Source: Prostheceraeus crozeri (Eukaryota; Platyhelminthes; Polycladida; Euryleptidae). Taken from it: 64,000 nt of DNA. The first letter of the stretch is position 1; every line of letters starts with the position of its first letter. The stretch is taken from contig CAJQUW010000906.1 of NCBI GenBank assembly GCA_907163375.1, positions 334,144 to 398,143 on the forward strand. The letters run 5' to 3'. Both the position numbers and the translations under genes were made by a program. Under the pieces are notes generated by a model. It searched no databases. It was not told the origin of the DNA and saw nothing but the letters and a program-made list of their open reading frames with translations. Positions 56,116 to 63,647 of this stretch are shown piece by piece.

Positions 56116-56646
56116 ATGGATTGTGAGGGTGAACCTGTACAGGAGCTCAGTGCTATTGCTATGAACAATTGGACATATCAGATTGTTAGTGTCTATCATC
56201 AACATGCCAACTGCGATCCCAATGTTGATCAATGGGCGAGAAAACACATTCATGGACTTAATCTGAAATATTTGCAAGACTACGGCTTTTCTTGTGGGAC
56301 TGCTCTTCTTATTGACTTTAAACGATGGTTAGCTGCTTTCAATGTTATACGCATCTTTTGTAATAATCCTGATAAGGAGAGGAAAGTATTTCCCAATCTA
56401 ATCATTGATGATATTTTGCTCCCGCCTTGGGATAGTAGAGGGAATCAACATTATCATGAAGTCACGAAACGTTTTAAGGATTTGTGTGTTTCTATTTTGT
56501 CTGTTCGTTGTAGTAGTTACGTTCATAACCAATGCTTCTTTCCTCCTTACCTCAACACTGCCAAAGTCCTGTATGGTTATCATTGCTCGCTGTACGATAG
56601 TTACCAGCTGTATCTATTTTATCTCTTTCAAACCATTGATTTATAA
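56116..56646 (+). CDS. DEDDh-type 3'-5' exonuclease-like protein
   Basis: The frame reads MDCEGEPVQELSAIAM at its start, the D-x-E exonuclease motif I with the usual following ExxxI helix. The bases just upstream (ATCATCATTTTT) would code for the hydrophobic strand that normally precedes the motif, and TTTTAG at about 56092-56097 looks like an acceptor, so the true N-terminus may come from a leader exon. HIHGLNLKYLQDYG matches the HGI/L segment of DnaQ-type exonucleases. CNNPDKE fits motif II, and YGYHCSLYDSYQLYL has the H-x4-D of motif III. About 176 residues is a normal domain length. It could proofread or process element DNA (inference). Confidence 0.6.
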   Translation: MDCEGEPVQELSAIAMNNWTYQIVSVYHQHANCDPNVDQWARKHIHGLNLKYLQDYGFSCGTALLIDFKRWLAAFNVIRIFCNNPDKERKVFPNLIIDDILLPPWDSRGNQHYHEVTKRFKDLCVSILSVRCSSYVHNQCFFPPYLNTAKVLYGYHCSLYDSYQLYLFYLFQTIDL

Positions 56647-56730
56647 TGCATGCTTGTTACCGTTATTCAATAAATGTTACTATGAGAAGAGTTGTTTTCA
56701 TGCAATGGATGGGTTAGATAAAGGGCGATC

Positions 56731-57141
56731 ATGTCTTTCTCAAACGACTGCGGAATATTACATTTTCATAGGCAAAGTTTAAAAGGAGCTGTTCAAGATT
56801 ATGTGATAAATTTTCATAAAGATGAGACCGACATCGAAGCAGTGGTCGATGATGCTAGCACTCTATTTCTAGAGTTAATGAATACATTCTCTGATAGCAT
56901 TATCATGGCGCGATTAGTTGCGAAAATTAAGTTTAGTCATTTTGGAAAGGAAGAGGTGGAAAGTCGCTCTTTCCATTTTGCTTCTTATTCAATGAAAGTG
57001 GTAGATCACCCCGAAGAATTTTTTAAAAGACATATGATAAAAATTGCTGAACGTCTTAACGCATTTAACCATCATGGTAGCAGTCTAGTGATTGAAGCGA
57101 TTTCAGATATTCACATTCAACTTTCCATAAAGAAAAATTGA
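56731..57141 (+). CDS. Polinton protein, possibly related to the PolB N-terminal region
   Basis: 136 codons. Conserved-looking blocks are ARLVAKIKFSHFGKEE, SRSFHFASYSMKVV, EEFFKRHMIKIAERLNAF and SLVIEAISDIHIQLS. Similar blocks occur at the start of some Polinton DNA polymerases, but the polymerase domain does not follow here. It may be a separate replication-associated protein. This similarity is from memory of the family and should be treated as a lead. Confidence 0.4.
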   Translation: MSFSNDCGILHFHRQSLKGAVQDYVINFHKDETDIEAVVDDASTLFLELMNTFSDSIIMARLVAKIKFSHFGKEEVESRSFHFASYSMKVVDHPEEFFKRHMIKIAERLNAFNHHGSSLVIEAISDIHIQLSIKKN

Positions 57142-57143
57142 AA

Positions 57144-57467
57144 ATGCAGTGGTACTTGATTGTGGCACAACTGGTTTTCGAGCTATGTCTGCTCACTCTC
57201 GAAGTATATTCCTTCTGTACATGTGTCTATTATTTAGAAAAGGCTAGCAAATTCATATCTTCAAAAAGACTTGCTATAGACATCAGTAACGATGAAACTA
57301 TGTGTTGTGATGTATGTAAGCGAAAGGATGGAAATGAAAAGCGCATCTTCAAGAGATGTAAGCATGCTTTTTGTCAACGCTGTTTCATACGTAATTGCAT
57401 TCAACTTTGCAAATGTAGCCACTGTGATATTGCTCATTTCGAGTGTCACTTATGTCGCAATAGTTAG
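57144..57467 (+). CDS. Membrane-anchored RING-finger protein
   Basis: ATG at 57144 is three bases after the previous stop. Residues 3-31 (WYLIVAQLVFELCLLTLEVY and on) are hydrophobic, a signal anchor or membrane segment. The C-terminal half has CCDVCKRKD...RIFKRCKHAFCQRCF and CKCSHC, a near-complete C3HC4-type RING. The combination of a membrane segment and RING is typical of membrane ubiquitin ligases, some of them viral. It is the second RING gene in this element. Confidence 0.6.
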   Translation: MQWYLIVAQLVFELCLLTLEVYSFCTCVYYLEKASKFISSKRLAIDISNDETMCCDVCKRKDGNEKRIFKRCKHAFCQRCFIRNCIQLCKCSHCDIAHFECHLCRNS

Positions 57468-57518
57468 TGCCTATGCAAATGTGGTAAAGATAGGTTTTAG
57501 CAAAGACTAACACGGAAA

Positions 57519-57884
57519 ATGGCGAAACGTAAAATGACGAAACGTAAAAGTCAAAAGTCTTCAAAGTTTTCTTCAGTCATTCAAGCTCTCCGACGAATGA
57601 AAGCAAATCAGCGATACAATGCTATACGACATGCTAGTGATAAATTCATTTGTGAAATTATTTCTCATGTCAGAAAGTTGAGGACGAAGAAATTAGCACC
57701 AAAACAACGAAAGTTACTTAAGCGATATGCTACGAAATTGCGTTTCATCTCCAATCCTAAAGTCACCCTTCAAAGAAAGAGGAAAACTCTAACACAAAAG
57801 GGTGGTTTCCTTTCAGCAATACTTCCAATGTTAGCTCCTGTCGTGGGTAACCTATTGGGTAATATCTTTGGCTCTAACCGTTAA
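57519..57884 (+). CDS. Small basic virion-type protein with GGFL hydrophobic end
   Basis: 121 codons, very Lys/Arg-rich at the front (MAKRKMTKRKSQKSSKF) with a hydrophobic end (KGGFLSAILPMLAPVVGNLL). The basic domain plus a GGFL...hydrophobic tail is a recurring design in Polintons and adenovirus-related viruses, where it is thought to package DNA and interact with membranes, and GG sites can be cut by the adenain-like protease. It directly precedes the packaging ATPase. Confidence 0.6.
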   Translation: MAKRKMTKRKSQKSSKFSSVIQALRRMKANQRYNAIRHASDKFICEIISHVRKLRTKKLAPKQRKLLKRYATKLRFISNPKVTLQRKRKTLTQKGGFLSAILPMLAPVVGNLLGNIFGSNR

Positions 57885-57915
57885 TTATGCAAATGTTGAA
57901 TCTCAAAGTATTAAA

Positions 57916-58533
57916 ATGGATTTCAGACTTCAATGTGATAAAGTTCTGACTGTATCAGGTCCATCTCATGCAGGTAAAACTGTTTTCACGCTGAATTTAT
58001 TGGATAAAAGAAGGGAGTTGTTTACGGAACCTATCAATCGAGTGATTTGGTGTTATGGTATTTATCAACCGTCCCTGTTTCAGGAATTGCAAAGTCGCAA
58101 CTTTATTCGACATGAAGGAATTATTGCAGTGGATAAACTTCAGTCCAATGATGTTGTTGTATTGGATGATTTATTAAAAGAAAGTAAGAATTCCAAAGAT
58201 GTTACAGATATGTTCACTCGCGCAGCACATCATAAAAGGTGCTTTATCATCTATATCACGCAAAATTTGTTTCCTGATGGAAAAGAAGCTCGTACACGAA
58301 ACCTGAATACACACTATTATGCTATTTTCAAGAATCCGCGAGATAAAAGTCAATTTGAAATTTTAGCGCGACAAGTTGCACCCAGAGGATCAAAAGCCTT
58401 AATTGAAATTTTTCAAGCAGCTACTGAAAAACCATACGGTTACTTATTCATTGACTTTACGCAAGAGTGTCCGGAAGAATTTAGATTTCGAAGTGATATT
58501 TTGAAAACTCCCATGATTATCTACAAACTATGA
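57916..58533 (+). CDS. FtsK/HerA-type (A32-like) genome-packaging ATPase
   Basis: The first in-frame ATG is at 57916 (MDFRLQCDKVLTVSGP). Walker A is GPSHAGKTVF (near residue 15). Walker B is DVVVLDDLL (near residue 80). A sensor-like ITQNLF follows about 35 residues later, and RTRNLNTHYYAIFKNPRD is typical of the Polinton/A32 ATPase family. About 205 residues is the normal length. It would pump element DNA into capsids. It looks whole and overlaps the next gene in an ATGA junction. Confidence 0.9.
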   Translation: MDFRLQCDKVLTVSGPSHAGKTVFTLNLLDKRRELFTEPINRVIWCYGIYQPSLFQELQSRNFIRHEGIIAVDKLQSNDVVVLDDLLKESKNSKDVTDMFTRAAHHKRCFIIYITQNLFPDGKEARTRNLNTHYYAIFKNPRDKSQFEILARQVAPRGSKALIEIFQAATEKPYGYLFIDFTQECPEEFRFRSDILKTPMIIYKL

Positions 58534-59222
58534 GTTCTTATTCTCGCATGATTGTTATTCCTCAGGATGAATATGTACAATTGACTGCCATGCAGCAAGT
58601 AAAGCAACCTCTTGCAAATCAAATGTATAGGAAAGAAATAGATTATCAGCAAAATGTTCACATCAAAGATCCACATCGTGCTGTATTATTACAATCGGAA
58701 ACTGTTGAGCAATTGAAAAACTTGAAGAATAAGATGCGTGACTCTGTATCGACTGCTACACCTTTAGCATCTCGCGCACATGCCATATCTCTTTTCAACA
58801 GTATTGAACCCCATCTCAATGTAAATGATAGAGGAGAAATCATTACAGATGAAAATAAAGTGATTGATGCTTCACGTTATGAAGACTTGATTCAGTATGC
58901 GACACGTAGAAAGCGCCGTCAGGACTATGTTCCACCTGGTTGGTCATACTTTCTTAAACTATTGAAAAAGCATAATGTGCCAAAATTTGCTTTGAATAAT
59001 GAGACATTGAAAGAACTTGATTCAACAGTGGCTACTGCTCCAATGCTTCAGGCGATGAAAATGCCAACAAATTGGTTTAAGACGTCACCTGCTACATCCC
59101 CTCCCACACTCACTAAGCAAACAAGAGGAAGAACTCGACGTAGATCTACATCACCACTAAAACTAGTAAAAGGAAAACGTAAAACAGCTCCTCCCAGGAA
59201 ATATATGTTCTCAGACTATTAA
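58530..59222 (+). CDS. Conserved Polinton protein, unknown function
   Basis: 230 codons. The start overlaps the ATPase stop by four bases (ATGA). The front is MSSYSRMIVIPQDEYVQLTA, the middle is mostly helical (QSETVEQLKNLKNKMRD), and VPPGWSYFLKLLKKHNVP lies near residue 140. The C-terminal 50 residues are basic and Ser/Pro/Thr-rich (RGRTRRRSTSPLKL). A protein of this size and design is regularly found between ATPase and integrase in Polintons. The basic tail suggests DNA binding. Confidence 0.5.
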   Translation: MSSYSRMIVIPQDEYVQLTAMQQVKQPLANQMYRKEIDYQQNVHIKDPHRAVLLQSETVEQLKNLKNKMRDSVSTATPLASRAHAISLFNSIEPHLNVNDRGEIITDENKVIDASRYEDLIQYATRRKRRQDYVPPGWSYFLKLLKKHNVPKFALNNETLKELDSTVATAPMLQAMKMPTNWFKTSPATSPPTLTKQTRGRTRRRSTSPLKLVKGKRKTAPPRKYMFSDY

Positions 59223-59223
59223 T

Positions 59224-59439
59224 ATGAAGCAGATGTGTTGCTTGCCATGTAATGAGCCGCCAGAGGTGAATGTCGTTGTCACTTGCACTTGCTGCGCCAG
59301 CTCTCATAATGAAACCCCTAAGCAATGTGAACACGATCGCAAAACCGCTAAAGCTAAATGCTGCAGTTGTTGTAAAAGTAGAAAGGCAAGAAAACAAAAA
59401 GATGAGAAGGAGGAAAAAGAGTCAGTCGTCATCGACTGA
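59224..59439 (+). CDS. Small cysteine-rich protein
   Basis: 71 codons beginning one base after the previous stop. Eleven cysteines fall within the first 50 residues, largely in CC and CxC groups (MKQMCCLPC, TCTCCASS, KCCSCCKSRK). A highly charged tail follows (RKQKDEKEEKESVVID). The pattern suggests a zinc-binding or disulfide-rich protein. It overlaps the front of the integrase region in another frame, so it is either a genuine overlapping gene or a product of that overlap. Confidence 0.45.
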   Translation: MKQMCCLPCNEPPEVNVVVTCTCCASSHNETPKQCEHDRKTAKAKCCSCCKSRKARKQKDEKEEKESVVID

Positions 59440-60487
59440 ACGTTTGAAGTCAATCTATTATGATGTAAAACATCCGGCAGGATTTGCATCTATCAAGAAA
59501 TTATCAAAAGCGAGTGGTCTTCCACAATCACAAGTGAAACGATGGTTAAAGGGTCAGGCTACCTATACACTCCACAAACAAGCGAAAAAGAAGTACCGCA
59601 CCCGCCATTATATTGTTCATGACATCGATGAACAGTGGCAAGCAGATTTGTGCGATGTCGCCTCCATTTCAAAACATAACTCGGCAATAATTTTATTTTA
59701 ACCGTCATTGATATTTTCTCGAGTTATGCGTGGGCTCAACCTTTAAAAACTAAAGAAGGGAAAGGAGTAGCAAAAGCATTCCAAACAATTTTTCGAGAAG
59801 GTCGCATTCCAAAAAGAATTCAGAGTGATCAAGGAAAAGAGTTCGAAAATCAGCATGTTAGAAGATTATTTGAGAGGCATGACATTGAGTTGTTTAGTGT
59901 AAAGAGTGCTTATAAAGCTGCACTCGTTGAACGTTTTAATCGCACATTAAAAAATCGCTTGTGGCAACATTTTACTGCCAACTTGACACAAAATTGGACA
60001 AAGGTTCTACAAGATACACTCCATGCCTACAATCATTCTATCCATCGTTCTATTGGACTCAGACCAGTAGATGTAAATGCTGACAATGTAGATAAAGTGC
60101 GCGAATCATTCCAACGTAAACGCACTCATGTGAAAAGTGATGTGAAAATTGGTGATAAAGTTCGTATCTCAAAAGTGAAGAGTGTCTTTGCTAAAGGGTA
60201 CCTTCCGAATTGGACAGAGGAGGTATTTACAGTATCAAGGATTAATCAAAAAGACTCCGACCACCTACAAGTTGAAAGATTACGATAATGAAGAAATTGA
60301 GGGTAGCTTTTACCGCGATGAGATTGAGGTAGTCACTGAAAGTGAAACATATTTGGTAGAGAAAATCATTCGATGTAAAAAACGGCAAGGTGAAGAATGG
60401 TGTCTTGTTAAATGGACTGGTTATCCTTCAAGTATGAACTCTTGGATGCGTCGTGCCGACATCTTTCATCTAAGTGATCGACAGTGA
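59270..60487 (+). pseudogene. int: Polinton integrase region with chromodomain, broken
   Basis: The parts, in order, are a zinc-binding/HTH-like front (YYDVKHPAGFASIKKLSK, GLPQSQVKRWL) and the retrovirus-like catalytic core with DEQWQADLCDV, RIQSDQGKEFEN and VERFNRTLKNRLW. A C-terminal chromodomain follows (YLVEKIIRCKKRQ, WCLVKWTGYPSSMNSW). The core inserts element DNA and the chromodomain probably directs it to histone marks. The region is broken in this copy, with about two breaks. Confidence 0.85.
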
Positions 60488-60528
60488 TTCATGCAAAGTT
60501 GTAACTAACAATGTTTAGGGTTTGAGCT

Positions 60529-60984
60529 ATGAATCCAACTGCCTCATTTTATTCACGACCCTCCTATGTAAGTGGTGGAGGACAAATTTGCATCGGCGCT
60601 CGCCGCCAACGTGGAGGTAGCATACTTGGTGCACTGAAATCTGTTGTAGCACCTCTCATATCCAATGTCGGTAGATCTTTAAAACGAAATGTTTTAAGTA
60701 ATGCCGTTGGCTTTGCTGGTGATGTTGCTAGTGATCTTTCCAGAGGAAGAAGTTTTAAGAGCAGTTTGTTGAATCGTGGGAAGGAACGCGGTTTAAAAAC
60801 ATTGAAGCAGACCTTTCCTAGTGTTACTCAAGGAAAGAAATCACCTAAACGAATGAATAAAGGAAGGAGGAAATATCGCGGAGCTAGTAAGGTGCGATCT
60901 TCAGTCAAAAGGCATTCACGCAAACGTCGCAGAGGCTCTAATCATTCATCAGGCGCTAAACGACGACGCTGCTATAACTTCTAA
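60529..60984 (+). CDS. Basic minor virion-type protein
   Basis: 151 codons. An N-terminal RRQRGGSILGALKSVVAPLI is an amphipathic/hydrophobic segment preceded by a GG site. The middle is RGRSFKSSLLNRGKERG and the C-terminal third is extremely basic (RRKYRGASKVRSSVKRHSRK and RRRC). The design resembles adenovirus pVI/pX-type proteins and the PX-like minor proteins of Polintons. It sits just before the capsid gene. Confidence 0.55.
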   Translation: MNPTASFYSRPSYVSGGGQICIGARRQRGGSILGALKSVVAPLISNVGRSLKRNVLSNAVGFAGDVASDLSRGRSFKSSLLNRGKERGLKTLKQTFPSVTQGKKSPKRMNKGRRKYRGASKVRSSVKRHSRKRRRGSNHSSGAKRRRCYNF

Positions 60985-60986
60985 TC

Positions 60987-62270
60987 ATGGAGTGTAAAAC
61001 TTCCGGTTTTTGTTTGTTTGATCAACAAGTCATACAGACAGATATTCTTAGTTCAAGTATTGTAGATTATCATCCTCGAACAGCTGAGAATGCTGGCCCC
61101 ATTGAATTTGTTATTCCTGGTGGTAGTGATGACTACATAGATTTGAGTTATGCGATGCTTGATTTGAGGTTTAGAATTCAGCAAGCAGATGGAACTGCTA
61201 TTGACGATGCACATAAAGTTGGGCTGAACAATTTACCATTGACTACATTACTTCGTGATGTTTCTCTAACGATTGGAGAGCAGCAGGTGGAAGGTGGTCA
61301 AAGCGATTATCCCTATAAATCATATTTCAATCATGTATCACAGTTTCATCCAGCAGCACAAAAAAGTCATTTGGAAGCCATGGGGTGGTATAGAGATGAA
61401 GCAGGAAAATTTGATGTTGAAACAAACAGTGGCTTTGTAAAGCGATCTGCTATGATTAAAGATAGTAGAGTATGTCAGCTATATGGTCCGCTGAATTTAG
61501 ACTTCTTTAGACAGTCAAAGTTTTTACTCTGTAATACCAGCATGCGACTCAAGCTGACATTGAATAAGCCTGAATTTGCGCTGAATGCATTTGCTAAAGT
61601 TGACAATTTTAGAATTCATGTGGAAGATATTTCACTTTACATTCGTCGAGTAGTACGGAATCCAAGTGTCATTAGAGGACATGCTGAAGGTCTTAACCGC
61701 CAAAATGCAATTTACCCCGTTCAGCATACAAAGCTTCTCACCTTTACAATTCCGAAAGATCAAAAGAGTTTCATGAAAGATGGCCTCTTTCCATCGGAAG
61801 CACCGAAGCTCCTCATGGTGGCAATGGTTGAAAATGATGCATTTAATGGTAATATAAAGAAGAATCCTTTCAATTTTAAACACAATCAGTTAAGTGAAAT
61901 TGCTTTACGTGTAAATGCTGTGGGTCATCCTGGTCCACCCTACAAACCAGATTTTGCTTCGGATCAATTTATGCGCAGTTATGTTGATTTTATGGATGTC
62001 TTTGGCTTTTACAATACGGATGACACCAACGGACTTACTATGAAAGAGTTTAAGAGTGGATATACTATTTATGCATTTGCATTTGATTTGACTGCTGACA
62101 GCGATATTAGTGCACCCTATCGTCAAGCGAACGTGCCTCATAATATTCGTTTGGATTTGACGTTCAAAAGAACACTACCTGAGACGATTAATGTATTAAT
62201 TTATGCAGTCTTCGATTCAAATATTGAAATTACAAAGTATCGTGACGTGATTCTTCAGTATAATCGTTAA
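60987..62270 (+). CDS. Polinton major capsid protein (double jelly-roll type)
   Basis: 427 codons. The opening VDYHPRTAENAGPIEFVIPG, then DDYIDLSYAMLDLRFRI, is the standard start of the Polinton/adintovirus capsid family. TLLRDVSLTIGEQQVEGG and SDYPYKSYFNHVSQF follow, then the strand-rich second half with KLLTFTIPKDQ and SGYTIYAFAFDLT. It lies directly after the basic protein and overlaps the protease start by one base (TAATG). At 427 residues it is somewhat short for the family. It looks whole. Confidence 0.75.
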   Translation: MECKTSGFCLFDQQVIQTDILSSSIVDYHPRTAENAGPIEFVIPGGSDDYIDLSYAMLDLRFRIQQADGTAIDDAHKVGLNNLPLTTLLRDVSLTIGEQQVEGGQSDYPYKSYFNHVSQFHPAAQKSHLEAMGWYRDEAGKFDVETNSGFVKRSAMIKDSRVCQLYGPLNLDFFRQSKFLLCNTSMRLKLTLNKPEFALNAFAKVDNFRIHVEDISLYIRRVVRNPSVIRGHAEGLNRQNAIYPVQHTKLLTFTIPKDQKSFMKDGLFPSEAPKLLMVAMVENDAFNGNIKKNPFNFKHNQLSEIALRVNAVGHPGPPYKPDFASDQFMRSYVDFMDVFGFYNTDDTNGLTMKEFKSGYTIYAFAFDLTADSDISAPYRQANVPHNIRLDLTFKRTLPETINVLIYAVFDSNIEITKYRDVILQYNR

Positions 62271-62731
62271 TGAGTTGGTTGACTGCTGACGATATTAAAA
62301 CTAAAGTGCAGCGTAATGCAGACGAAGCGACGTTGAAAGCTTTCGATAATGTCTATTCACTCGATACCTTACCACCCGCAGTAAATCACTATCCCATCTT
62401 TATTGTGCTAAACACTCATTCGCAGAATTTAGGCGGTGAGCATTGGAAAGCGATCTTTATTGGAGAAGACCGACGTGGTGAACTATTTGACTCTCTTGCT
62501 CAACCTCCAAATATACCAACACAGCAGTGGTTGAGAAAACATGCGCGTCAATATCAGCGAAATGAACGCATACTACAACATCCACTTTCATCAACGTGTG
62601 GTGCTTTTGTACTGTACTTCATCTTAAAACGTTTACATGTATCTCGATTTGTATCTGTTATTCAAAACTTTTCATGTAATCCATCCTCTAATGAAAAAAT
62701 GATTTGTAAGTTCTATCATGATTTGAAATAA
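62270..62731 (+). CDS. pro: Adenain-like (Ulp1-fold) cysteine protease
   Basis: 153 codons. GGEHWKAIFIG holds the catalytic His, RRGELFDSLAQPP the acidic residue, and SSTCGAFVLYFIL the catalytic Cys with the preceding conserved residues. The order His-Asp-Cys and the length fit the adenovirus protease family used by Polintons to mature virion proteins. Its stop codon is part of an AATAAA signal. It looks whole. Confidence 0.88.
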   Translation: MSWLTADDIKTKVQRNADEATLKAFDNVYSLDTLPPAVNHYPIFIVLNTHSQNLGGEHWKAIFIGEDRRGELFDSLAQPPNIPTQQWLRKHARQYQRNERILQHPLSSTCGAFVLYFILKRLHVSRFVSVIQNFSCNPSSNEKMICKFYHDLK

Positions 62732-62767
62732 AAACATCATGTTGGAAAAATTGTTTTTTATTTTATT
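62727..62767. terminator. Back-to-back poly(A) signals between convergent genes
   Basis: On the plus strand AATAAA at 62727-62732 contains the TAA stop of the protease gene. On the minus strand AATAAA at 62762-62757 contains the TAA stop of the TBP-like gene, with a second at 62767-62762. The two convergent transcripts therefore end within ~30 bp of each other, a very compact viral-style arrangement. Confidence 0.7.
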
Positions 62768-63303
62768 ATCCGCTGGATACGTACATACTCGATGAGATAG
62801 TCTAGGATCACATTTGCTTGTACATGAGATTTTAGTCCAGTAATGATCATTTTACTATTATGAAAGATTGCCACATGTACAGGTAACCAACAACTAATGA
62901 GAGCTGCAGGAAAAAGTTCGGGTTCATAACACAAATTGTAACTGCTGGTACGAATCTTCAAAAACGATACATCTTCACTCAATTGAGTAGAGATCACCAT
63001 ATTGTCCACAGTCAGATTCGACATCACACACGTCTCCCTCTTCCATATCCGACGTAGTAGTCTTTGTAGCTCTAAGCGCATTGACTGCGCCGATGAATGA
63101 GAAAGGGCGCCGAGAATCTGTACAGTCCCATTTGGGAAGAGTTGAAGATTCCGTGAATTGTTCATCTTCACCACTAACATTTGAGGACGGCCCGGGTAAT
63201 ACTTGCTGTTTGGAAGGTGTTGGTGTAATGTTGTGAGATCGATTTTGGTGTAGAGTCTGAAGCGACGGAGAATGTTGACGATGGTGTAGCGATGGCGCTT
63301 CAT
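62758..63303 (-). CDS. TATA-binding-protein (TBP)-like protein
   Basis: From ATG at 63303 the frame gives 181 residues, the length of the TBP core. Repeat 1 reads YTIVNILRRF, YTKIDLTTLHQHLPN and YPGRPQMLVVKM, then NLQLFPNGTVQILGALS. TBP has NIVSTVNL, KLDLKTIA, YNPKRFAAVIMRI and ALIFSSGKMVCTGAKS at the same places. Repeat 2 reads LTVDNMVISTQL, then CYEPELFPAALI, then VHVAIFHNSKMIITGLKS, matching FKIQNMVGSCDV, SYEPELFPGLIY and IVLLIFVSGKVVLTGAKV. The fold would bind promoter DNA. Two of the Phe residues that kink DNA in TBP are not obviously kept, so DNA bending may differ. It looks whole. Confidence 0.78.
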   Translation of the reverse strand: MKRHRYTIVNILRRFRLYTKIDLTTLHQHLPNSKYYPGRPQMLVVKMNNSRNLQLFPNGTVQILGALSHSSAQSMRLELQRLLRRIWKRETCVMSNLTVDNMVISTQLSEDVSFLKIRTSSYNLCYEPELFPAALISCWLPVHVAIFHNSKMIITGLKSHVQANVILDYLIEYVRIQRIIK

Positions 63304-63625
63304 GATGAAAAAATGAGTAAATTGAGCGATGTACCTTCCTTTTATACTTCTCCCAACTACCTTGATGAAATGTGAAGTTAGTATGGAGTTGGGAATGATA
63401 GAGTTGAATTCGCCGTTTGTTGACGCGCAACCAGATGCGATTTCCAATACGTGAATGTCTTTTCATATAGAAGTATTTCAAATCCTTCATAATATGATGT
63501 AGAGATTGAAAATGACGATAAGATAAAGCAAACTCTCTTCTCACATTTCCAGTTGAATCTTTGAAATAGACGTTTCGATCATGATCCGTTTCAATACGTT
63601 GTAGGGAATCTAATTTCCAACTCAA
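62975..63625 (-). CDS. PC4/p15-like protein A, overlapping the TBP-like gene
   Basis: 216 codons from ATG at 63625. The first ~110 residues are the conserved part: SLQRIETDHDRNVYFKDSTG, then ALSYRHFQSLHHIMKDLKYF, then WEKYKRKVHRSIYSF. The pattern D-x-x-G-N...(R)-x-(I/F)-x-L-x-x-x-x-F/W-x-x-L-x-x-I resembles the C-terminal domain of the transcription coactivator PC4. The last ~107 residues overlap the TBP-like gene in another frame, are rich in Ser, Thr, Pro and then acidic, and have no domain. It is a clear paralogue of the gene at 63648. Confidence 0.45.
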   Translation of the reverse strand: MSWKLDSLQRIETDHDRNVYFKDSTGNVRREFALSYRHFQSLHHIMKDLKYFYMKRHSRIGNRIWLRVNKRRIQLYHSQLHTNFTFHQGSWEKYKRKVHRSIYSFFHHEAPSLHHRQHSPSLQTLHQNRSHNITPTPSKQQVLPGPSSNVSGEDEQFTESSTLPKWDCTDSRRPFSFIGAVNALRATKTTTSDMEEGDVCDVESDCGQYGDLYSIE

Positions 63626-63647
63626 GGTGCGTGGTAGTCATGTCTGA

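Noticed and set aside
56731-57141. DNA polymerase B of the Polinton
   Set aside because: Only a short region resembling the front of Polinton polymerases is present. No polymerase motifs (such as YGDTDS) are found in the window.
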